DNA from: JASJBU01 sp965372385
GTDB taxonomy: Bacteria > Pseudomonadota > Gammaproteobacteria > Chromatiales > Chromatiaceae
Reading direction: 5' to 3'
Assembly: GCA_965372385.1 (NCBI GenBank)
Contig: CBDVCD010000026.1
Span: forward strand, 1-21,030
DNA length: 21,030 nt
Made by a program: the position numbers and the translations under genes. A model generated the notes under the pieces. It saw nothing but the letters and a program-made list of their open reading frames with translations. It did no database searches and was not told where the DNA came from. Positions 13,996-21,030 of this stretch are shown here, piece by piece (position 1 is the stretch's first letter; every line of letters begins with the position of its first letter).

Positions 13996-16548
13996 TCAAA
14001 ATCCTATCAGTTGCAGATTTGGGTTGGATGGAAGCACCACGCTGAATTCCGCCCCCTTGCCCGATACGGAAGTGGCGGAGATTTGTCCATGATGCGATTC
14101 GATAATCTTGCGGCTGATGGACAAACCCATACCCATGCCGCTCTCCTTAGTGGAGAAAAAGGCATCGAAGAGCTGATCCATGATATCGTCCCGAATACCG
14201 GGGCCAGTATCCCGCACGAGAATCTCCATCTGGTTCTCTCCCAGCCTACGTGTTATCAATTCAAGTTTACGTTGATCCAGATCCACCTGCTTCATCGCAT
14301 CAATTGCGTTACGCACCAGATTCAACAATACCTGTTCGATCTGTACCAGGTCCACTTCTACTGGTAAACCACCCTCATGTAATTGTAATACAACCTCTAC
14401 ATGGTGTTTCTCTGCCATATACTCGATAAAAGAGGCTACTTCCAATACCAGATGATTCAGATTGACAACGGCGTGTTCATGGGATCTTTTACCTACCAGG
14501 GTACGCAATCGCTTGATGATTTCACTTGCCCGTTCTGCCTGAACGTTAATCTGCGCCAGGGCTTCGACCAGTTCTGCTTCACCGCCGGTCCCCGATTGCA
14601 GTCTTCGAACGCAACCACTGGCGAAATTGACGATGGCCGATAACGGTTGGTTTAACTCATGAGCCAGGCCAGTCGCCATCTCGCCCATGGTGCTGACACG
14701 ACAGACATGCACCAGTTCCGACTGGTGCTGCCTGCTTTGCTGTTCTGCCGTACGCACCTGAGTGATATCCCGTCCGTAGAGATTGACATAGTCCAGCTCG
14801 AGCACCGGCGCCAGCAGTAAAGAGATAATCTGCTCCTCAAGATTGATCTCATACTCTCTATTCAGGCCATCCTCAAGCGCTTCGAAGACAAGATTGCGCC
14901 AGTAGAGTGGTAGCGTTTGCCCTCGTTCGCACCCCCAGTAATGCAATAGGGGTTCACTGGCAAAGTTAGCATAGATAACGACGCCACGATTGTTGATACG
15001 TACCACTGGACTGGGATTTTCACTGGTGAATTTAGCCAGACTCTGAATCTTTCTCTCCGCCTTTTCAGATTCAGTAATATCTCGCAAATAGACGGTAAAT
15101 ACCGTTCGCTCCTTTAGCTGGATTGGCATGACGGAACATGCCAGAGGCTTCTCTTTACCATGGGCATCCACCCCCAGTATCTTTTGCGATTTGCAAAGAG
15201 AGGGTAATACGCTCTTTTGACGACATCGGGTTAAAAGCTGACGAATATGTGGCCGGTCTTTAGGATGAATCACCATTTCATCCAATGTCCGCCCAAGCAT
15301 CTGTTCCCGAGAAAAGCCAAATGTTTCTACCGCGGTGGCATTGGACTCAATGATGAAACCTTTATTGTCTACCGTAATGATTGGGTCCAATGAGGTGTCG
15401 AAAAAGGCGCTTTTCAATGCCTCTGACTCGCGAATCCGAAGCTCCTGTTCAACCTGGGTTTCACCTCTGGCGTAGCTGACCTGTTTGAAGAGATCCATCA
15501 GGTTACTCTCCAGCAACATCAACTGATTACCACGCTTCGGAACCACCTGTTCGATTCCCAAGGCATTCTGGCAGTAGCTTGAGATCCTGCGCAGAGTATG
15601 TGTAAGCCTCGACGAGATAAGGAAAAATGTCAGCGTGAAGGCAGCCACATAGACGATTGCCTCAAAGATATGTTGACGCCGGACACTGGCTAGAATTTGT
15701 GCTATCTTCGACTCCATTTTAGCCCGGGAGACCAGGGTGAAAAACTGGATATTCCGATCTGACGAATGGTAAATAGCCAGCGCCTGGGAGGTCACGAGAT
15801 ACTTTTCCCGCCAATCGTCAAGTTGGCTGGTTGACCACACTTTATGCCTGTCACTGCTCGACAATAAGCGTTGCTGGTCACCATCGAACAGCCCAATGAT
15901 AATGCCATTCAGGCCGGAAAATTGCTGGGAGGTATTTAAAAAAAGCTCATCGATAGGCATTACCAGCATTATGATTGCCCGTTTATCCTCTGTGTCATGG
16001 ATGATCTCCGCCCAGCTAATGAAATAGGGCGTCTGCCAGAGGGTCGTGGTAACCCCTTTGGGCTGACCTGTATACAGCTCTATTGCCCTGTCTATGGGGA
16101 ACGGCTGGTCCTGACGGTGATAGACCTCCCGGGGCTTACCATTCAGATCCATCAGGATCATATGACTGGGTTCCACTGATCCCAGGAAAGGAAAATCCGG
16201 TGCCATCCAGGGAATGGGCTCATTGAAATGGACGATTGGTTTCTCCGCACTCTGCTCCCAGTTTTCAGAATAGACATGCCTTACCAAACGCGAATTCCGC
16301 GCCAGGCTATGGGTAGCCCAATCCAAATCCAACAGGAAATGTTCAAACCTTCTACGGGTGTCCGCGGCACGAAACTCCAAGCGTGTTTCAAGTTCACTCT
16401 GGAAGATACCGCCCAGTTCACGACCCTGGATAGGATCAATTATCAGCCAGGCTACCAGCCCACAGACAAGACCTACAAAGACAGAGATCAGTGGTAATGG
16501 AATACGCGATAGCAAATCGTGATGCCTGGTAGTCTCAGGGTAATCCAT
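13996..16548 (-). CDS. Membrane sensor histidine kinase with two PAS domains (FixL/TtrS-like class)
   Basis: 850 residues. A transmembrane segment at 17-38 and another at 294-313 frame a ~255-residue periplasmic sensor region I cannot assign to a ligand family. A PAS domain lies at about 375-495 (DPIITVDNKGFI...ETFGFSREQMLG) and a second, weaker one at about 505-600. The DHp helix has GLAHELNQPLSAI with phosphorylated His630. The ATPase has NLVRNAIDAM, DTGPGI and GMGMGLSISRKIIE. HELNQPL kinases pair with FixJ-type regulators, as here. The PAS domain lacks an obvious haem-binding His, so oxygen sensing is not supported. ATG 16548 has no strong ribosome-binding site; no better start is visible. 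Confidence 0.92.
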   Translation of the reverse strand: MDYPETTRHHDLLSRIPLPLISVFVGLVCGLVAWLIIDPIQGRELGGIFQSELETRLEFRAADTRRRFEHFLLDLDWATHSLARNSRLVRHVYSENWEQSAEKPIVHFNEPIPWMAPDFPFLGSVEPSHMILMDLNGKPREVYHRQDQPFPIDRAIELYTGQPKGVTTTLWQTPYFISWAEIIHDTEDKRAIIMLVMPIDELFLNTSQQFSGLNGIIIGLFDGDQQRLLSSSDRHKVWSTSQLDDWREKYLVTSQALAIYHSSDRNIQFFTLVSRAKMESKIAQILASVRRQHIFEAIVYVAAFTLTFFLISSRLTHTLRRISSYCQNALGIEQVVPKRGNQLMLLESNLMDLFKQVSYARGETQVEQELRIRESEALKSAFFDTSLDPIITVDNKGFIIESNATAVETFGFSREQMLGRTLDEMVIHPKDRPHIRQLLTRCRQKSVLPSLCKSQKILGVDAHGKEKPLACSVMPIQLKERTVFTVYLRDITESEKAERKIQSLAKFTSENPSPVVRINNRGVVIYANFASEPLLHYWGCERGQTLPLYWRNLVFEALEDGLNREYEINLEEQIISLLLAPVLELDYVNLYGRDITQVRTAEQQSRQHQSELVHVCRVSTMGEMATGLAHELNQPLSAIVNFASGCVRRLQSGTGGEAELVEALAQINVQAERASEIIKRLRTLVGKRSHEHAVVNLNHLVLEVASFIEYMAEKHHVEVVLQLHEGGLPVEVDLVQIEQVLLNLVRNAIDAMKQVDLDQRKLELITRRLGENQMEILVRDTGPGIRDDIMDQLFDAFFSTKESGMGMGLSISRKIIESHHGQISATSVSGKGAEFSVVLPSNPNLQLIGF

Positions 16549-16681
16549 CGTGTGTTGAATAAAGCCTTATTTCTCGTTTTTATGCCATCTTCCTTGAGGT
16601 CGTTCCATTCTCTCCCGCCCAGTGAGAACAGTCCAGTAAACATTAATCAATATCAGGTATCTGATGGTGTTTTAGGGAAAC

Positions 16682-16708
16682 AAAAAAAAGAGGCGCCATC
16701 GGCGCCTC
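16682..16708 (-). terminator. Orphan intrinsic terminator upstream of the kinase gene
   Basis: A perfect 8-bp stem, gaggcgcc (16690-16697) and ggcgcctc (16701-16708), with loop atc, is followed on the minus strand by eight Ts (complement of 16682-16689). No established minus-strand gene lies upstream of it, since the RDD gene is on the plus strand. It stands 134 bases before the kinase ATG, so it is either a leader attenuator or the end of a short transcript. Confidence 0.85.
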
Positions 16709-16725
16709 GTCAGGGGTATCGAAGA

Positions 16726-16821
16726 TTACCCTTGTATCACTCTTTTTCTTCTTGTCAAAACACCGCATGTCATAGTGCGGGTGCCGTTACGCCATATAGG
16801 CGCGTTGTGAAACAGTTGCAT
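16726..16821 (-). CDS. Possible 31-codon ORF ahead of the orphan terminator
   Basis: ATG 16821 opens a frame of 31 residues (MQLFHNAPIWRNG..., basic C-terminus RRKRVIQG) ending at TAA 16726-16728, 17 bases before the terminator stem. TTG two codons upstream is another possible start, with an in-frame stop just before it. There is no good ribosome-binding site right upstream, although a strong GGAGGAGG lies about 50 bases earlier on this strand. It matches no protein I know. It may be a leader peptide, a small protein, or chance; the transcript could equally be a non-coding RNA. Confidence 0.2.
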   Translation of the reverse strand: MQLFHNAPIWRNGTRTMTCGVLTRRKRVIQG

Positions 16822-16923
16822 ATCCAATTAAGCGCTAGCGTTGATTGCAATATTATTCCACTACCTCCTCCATCATCCCTGAATCTTCTATTGAATACCT
16901 TACATGGTGGTGCAATTGTCGAA

Positions 16924-16929
16924 TATAAT
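16924..16929 (+). promoter_or_regulatory. Candidate -10 box of the RDD gene
   Basis: A consensus TATAAT lies 87 bases before the ATG at 17016. No strong -35 lies 17 bases upstream (TTACAT at 18 is poor). It is the only strong -10 before this gene. Confidence 0.3.
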
Positions 16930-17015
16930 TCAAGCTGTTTAAATTCGGATGATTGCCCTGCTTTATTAGGGTTTTTCCTCGAATAATCCAGCGATTTCTA
17001 CTCAGATAGCCGGTC

Positions 17016-17474
17016 ATGAGCAACCCAGAGATTCCCAACCCGAATAACAACACGCCCACCCCAGGATTCCTCAGGCGCTTGGCCGCCATGGCGTATGACG
17101 GACTGCTGCTGCTAGCCCTGATGGCCGTTGCCACCACCCTGATCACCCTGCCTTTTGGCATGCCCTCGGAAGGCCAACTCATCCTCTTTCAGCTCTTCCT
17201 GTTCGAACTCCTTCCCCTGGCCTTCTTTACCGGTTTTTGGACATGGGGAGGCCAGACCCTTGGGATGCGGGCCTGGCGTCTTAAACTCGTGCGCGTGGAT
17301 GGCAGCCCACTGCGTTGGAGCGACGCCTTCAAACGTCACTTGGCGGCGATACTATCCTGGCTGGTTTTTGGTCTTGGCTTTCTCTGGATTCTGCTCGACC
17401 CGGAAAAGCTTGCCTGGCACGACCGTCTGTCGAACACACGGCTGGTGATGGCAGAGCGACCGCTGAATAATTGA
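17016..17474 (+). CDS. RDD-family small membrane protein
   Basis: 152 residues, with an Asn/Pro-rich cytoplasmic N-terminus. The RDD pattern is visible: an Arg (R20 or R21) before the first helix, D28 inside it, and HDRLSNT with D136 after the last. Three hydrophobic segments lie at about 24-47, 55-78 and 108-128, and WGGQTLGMRAWRLKLVRVDG between segments 2 and 3 is characteristic. RDD proteins are thought to act in membrane transport, but most have no known substrate. The gene stands alone, convergent with pabB. No clear ribosome-binding site precedes the ATG. Confidence 0.88.
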   Translation: MSNPEIPNPNNNTPTPGFLRRLAAMAYDGLLLLALMAVATTLITLPFGMPSEGQLILFQLFLFELLPLAFFTGFWTWGGQTLGMRAWRLKLVRVDGSPLRWSDAFKRHLAAILSWLVFGLGFLWILLDPEKLAWHDRLSNTRLVMAERPLNN

Positions 17475-17521
17475 TAGCTGCATTAATCATCTTGATTAGA
17501 TACAAAGCTCAGCTCCAACGG

Positions 17522-17632
17522 TTCGTGCGGCTGGGTAGAGGCTGTCAGGACCCTCGGCGGCAGGACGCCGCCGTGGAGCCTACAGGGAAGTATTCACGGC
17601 GTGTCCCGACAGCCTCTACCTGGCCGCTCACG
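17522..17632. repeat. Palindromic repeat between RDD gene and pabB, possible two-way terminator
   Basis: gtagaggctgtcaggac (17535-17551) and gtcccgacagcctctac (17603-17619) pair with one mismatch, and imperfect pairing extends outward to about 17522 and 17632. Inside lies a perfect hairpin, cggcggc (17555-17561) and gccgccg (17567-17573), loop aggac. The right half holds gcctacagggaag... ending ttcacggc (17578-17600), the core shared with the elements at 382, 19347 and 20975. It fills the space between two convergent stops. No U-tract is present. Confidence 0.65.
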
Positions 17633-17649
17633 ACGATCAGCTCATCACC

Positions 17650-19035
17650 TTAATCATCGCCAGGTCTCATCGGATACTGCAACATCGCGAATATCGCCGC
17701 CGCCTTGTCAAGCGTCTCCTGGTATTCGGACTCCGGCCTGGAATCCGCCACAATCCCTCCGCCAGACCAGAAGCTGATCCGGTTATCCCTGTTGAGCAGG
17801 GTACGGATGGCGATATTGGTGTCCATGCAGCCATCGAATCCAATATACCCGATGGCGCCACAGTAGACGCCACGCCGATAACCCTCAAGCTCTTCGATGA
17901 TCTCCATCGCACGCAGTTTGGGCGCACCGGTGATTGATCCCCCCGGGAAACAGGCCCGCAACAGGCTGAGTGCATCCTCTCCCGAGGCCAGTTCCCCTGT
18001 TACGGTACTGACCAGATGGTGTACCCGGGCAAAGCTCTCTATCTCGAACAACCCTGTGACCTCGATACTCCCGATCCGGCAGACCCGGCCAAGGTCGTTG
18101 CGCAGCAGATCGACGATCATCAGATTTTCCGCCCGATCCTTTGGGCTCGACTGCAGCCACTCAACCATGCGCCGGTCTTCCGCCGGATTGGTACTACGCG
18201 CCACCGTCCCTTTGATAGGCCGGGTCTCTACCCTGCCCTGATCCACCCGCAGAAAACGTTCCGGGGAAGAGCAGAGGATATTCCCAAAAGGCGTTTCGAG
18301 ATAGGCGCTGAACGGCGCCGGATTGATCTTGCGCAGACGTTTGTAGGCCGTCCAGGCATCACCTTCCACCTCCGCCTGAAAGCAATGGGCGAAATTGACC
18401 TGATAGCAGTCACCCTCATGAATATAGCTTTGAATCCGCTCGAACCGCTCCTGATAATCGGCCAGGGAGAGGTTGGACTGAATGGTGGAGCGCAAGCGGA
18501 AAGGCCGATCCGTATGTTCTGGCGGTTGGCTAAAGCGGTCGATCAAGCGCTGCCAGTTGCGCTGGGTTTCCGGGTCTCTGCCCTGTCCGACCAACCAGCA
18601 AGACCTCTCTTCATGATCGACCACCAGGGCCCAGTCATAGAGCCCGATCACCAGCTCCGGCATCGGCTGATCGGTCTTTGTCAGTGCAGGCAGATGTTCG
18701 ATCCGCCGGGCAAGATCATAGGAGAAGTAACCGATCGCGCCTCCCTGAAAGGGCAGATCCGAATTTCCCATCCGCGCGGAGAATGCCAGCTGTTCGCGTA
18801 ACAGATCAAACGGATCGGCTGTGGACCTGGTTACCGACCCCGCCTGCCAAACCTCGGTCATCCCTCCCCGCGTGATCAGCGTCTTGTACGGGGCGGCGGC
18901 CAGAATATCGAAACGTCCCTGTTCCACCATGGGCCGGGCACTGTCGATAAACACCGGCCAGGGAAACTGTCTGATCGATTCAAACAGCACAGCGCTGTCA
19001 GCTCGGTAGGGCAGACGCTGTAAACGAGGGGGCAT
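17650..19035 (-). CDS. pabB: Aminodeoxychorismate synthase component I
   Basis: 461 residues. PabB converts chorismate and amide ammonia (from PabA) to 4-amino-4-deoxychorismate, the precursor of p-aminobenzoate and folate. The chorismate-binding domain shows RPIKGT with Lys275, the active-site lysine that separates PabB from anthranilate synthase (PIAGT in TrpE). SSPERF, DLLRNDLGRVC, FPGGSITGAPK and the GAIGYIGFDG / IAIRT region follow in the expected order. The N-terminal domain has GGAIGYFSYDLAR. Start ATG 19035 has a GGGGAAG about 12-15 bases upstream, looser than usual. It is not in an operon with pabA here. Confidence 0.93.
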   Translation of the reverse strand: MPPRLQRLPYRADSAVLFESIRQFPWPVFIDSARPMVEQGRFDILAAAPYKTLITRGGMTEVWQAGSVTRSTADPFDLLREQLAFSARMGNSDLPFQGGAIGYFSYDLARRIEHLPALTKTDQPMPELVIGLYDWALVVDHEERSCWLVGQGRDPETQRNWQRLIDRFSQPPEHTDRPFRLRSTIQSNLSLADYQERFERIQSYIHEGDCYQVNFAHCFQAEVEGDAWTAYKRLRKINPAPFSAYLETPFGNILCSSPERFLRVDQGRVETRPIKGTVARSTNPAEDRRMVEWLQSSPKDRAENLMIVDLLRNDLGRVCRIGSIEVTGLFEIESFARVHHLVSTVTGELASGEDALSLLRACFPGGSITGAPKLRAMEIIEELEGYRRGVYCGAIGYIGFDGCMDTNIAIRTLLNRDNRISFWSGGGIVADSRPESEYQETLDKAAAIFAMLQYPMRPGDD

Positions 19036-19060
19036 GGTATCTGGTTACTTCCCCCACTGA

Positions 19061-19212
19061 AGCGGCTTGGGAAAATCCATCGTAACTATTCAGCTCATTC
19101 TTCGTTTTGTCGGGTTACGCCGCGCGCAAAGCTTTGTGCCGAATTCAGGTTTGGTGCTATTGCGCGTCTAACCCGACCTACAGCGGCTTGGGAAAATCCA
19201 TCGTAACTATTC
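19061..19212 (+). repeat. 31-base perfect direct repeat flanking a REP-like palindrome
   Basis: The 31-base copies are at 19061-19091 and 19182-19212; each begins agcggcttgg and ends cgtaactattc. Between them lie 90 bases that contain an inverted repeat, tcgggtta (19110-19117) and taacccga (19169-19176), with GC-rich inner arms (cgccgcgcgc, gcgcgtc). This resembles the common 'gggtta...taaccc' REP type. The 3' end of each 31-base copy (gtaactattc) is also the head of the larger elements at 19203 and 20831. Confidence 0.75.
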
Positions 19213-19398
19213 GGCAAATTTAGTTATGTAGCGACTAAATGCTGGTTTCAGGTTCATCTGAAAGAAGTGTTTGCAGCATGGCAAGGATTGTTCCATTCAA
19301 TCCTATTGCATTTCCTCCATCCCTGGAGGTCAGATGCTGTGATCAAGCCTACAAGGACGTATTCACGGCGACTTCTTTAAGATGAACCTGAAAGCAGC
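19203..19398 (+). repeat. Large foldable dispersed element, copy downstream of purA
   Basis: The head gtaactattcggca is followed by a variable 24-base stretch and then a 158-base body (19241-19398). Body ends pair over 28 bases (19241-19268 with 19371-19398, 26 matches). Nested inside are cagcat/atgctg, aggattg (loop) caatcct, and ctcca/tggag, so a branched fold is possible. The core gcctacaaggacgta... lies at 19347-19369. It is about 92 percent identical in the middle to the copy at 20869-21026. Confidence 0.8.
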
Positions 19399-19411
19399 GA
19401 TAAACGATTGA

Positions 19412-19473
19412 AGAGGGTGAATGCTTACATCCATTTTTGTATCGCGCAGGGGATGCCCCATGCGACACCCTCT
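19412..19473. repeat. Structured inverted repeat just after purA
   Basis: agagggtg (19412-19419) and caccctct (19466-19473) form an 8-bp stem enclosing a second hairpin built on gcagggg and ccccatgc near 19446-19463. It starts 17 bases after the purA stop on the minus strand. No U-tract follows, so it may protect the mRNA 3' end or be a weak terminator. Confidence 0.45.
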
Positions 19474-19490
19474 AATGAAGGTAAGACAAT

Positions 19491-20792
<1,302 letters not shown>

Positions 20793-20830
20793 TTATCTCG
20801 AATATCTCATTGGTTAGGGTCTAACAAATT

Positions 20831-21026
20831 GTAACTATTCAGCAGGTATTATTAAGCGGCAGTCACATACTGATTTCAGGTATTTCTTAAAGATGTGTCT
20901 GCGGCATGGCAAGGATTGCTCCATTCAATCCTCTTGCATTTCCTCCATCCCTGGAGGTCAGATGCTGCAATCAAGCCTACAAGGATGTATTTACGGCGAC
21001 TTCTTTAAGAAATACCTGAAAGCAGT
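20831..21026 (+). repeat. Large foldable dispersed element, copy upstream of purA
   Basis: The head gtaactattcagca at 20831 lies exactly 38 bases before the 158-base body (20869-21026), the same spacing as in the other copy. Body ends pair over 28 bases (20869-20896 with 20999-21026, 26 matches). The internal hairpins and the core gcctacaaggatgta... (20975-20997) are kept. It starts 42 bases before the purA ATG, so it overlaps or adjoins the purA promoter region. Confidence 0.8.
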
Positions 21027-21030
21027 GACG

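Noticed and set aside
16519..16986. 155-codon plus-strand frame ahead of the RDD gene
   Set aside because: It reads through the orphan terminator hairpin and overlaps the kinase start; no protein features are seen.
19061..19398. CRISPR array
   Set aside because: There are only two exact direct repeats, the interval between them is a palindrome of 90 bases, and no further regularly spaced units or cas genes exist.

Overview
The window reads as chromosome of a gammaproteobacterium. GshA, Prc, CmoA, CmoB, PabB and PurA all have the lengths and signature motifs of the Escherichia coli-type proteins, and intergenic spaces carry many palindromic dispersed repeats. A sulfur-oxidising or Chromatiales-like host is my guess from overall gene style only; no sulfur-oxidation gene is present.

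Layout, left to right. 1-493: the end of a DUF2934 protein (+), then two oppositely oriented intrinsic terminators and a fragment of a dispersed repeat. 494-2533: a TonB-dependent receptor (-) with both halves of the OprC/NosA copper-binding signature (CxxxM and HxM). 2534-3373: about 840 bases without a convincing gene; it holds a palindromic promoter region, three TTGANAC-type direct repeats and a 118-base palindromic element. 3374-3823: a small secreted protein with two CX12C pairs (-), divergent from a two-gene operon (+) of a dihydrolipoamide dehydrogenase-like flavoprotein and an OsmC-family protein (3987-5802). After a large imperfect palindrome come gshA and prc, both on the minus strand (6045-9871).

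10303-16548 is a tightly packed minus-strand run that probably forms one operon: PAS-containing sensor histidine kinase, FixJ-type response regulator, UMF1-family MFS transporter, cmoA, cmoB. The last two make the 5-carboxymethoxy (cmo5) modification of tRNA wobble uridine and overlap by one base. Upstream of the kinase lies an orphan minus-strand intrinsic terminator with a possible 31-codon ORF just before it, so it is either an attenuator or the end of a small RNA. Then an RDD membrane protein (+) converges on pabB (-) across a perfect-loop palindrome, and purA (-) closes the window.

The most striking non-coding structure is a repeat family around purA. Two 158-base elements with 28-base inverted ends lie in the same orientation on either side of purA. 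Their two arms differ between copies at four paired positions in a way that keeps pairing, which suggests selection on a folded form. A short core of this element also occurs in the repeat fragment near 382 and in the palindrome between the RDD gene and pabB. Most palindromic elements in the window sit at gene 3' ends.
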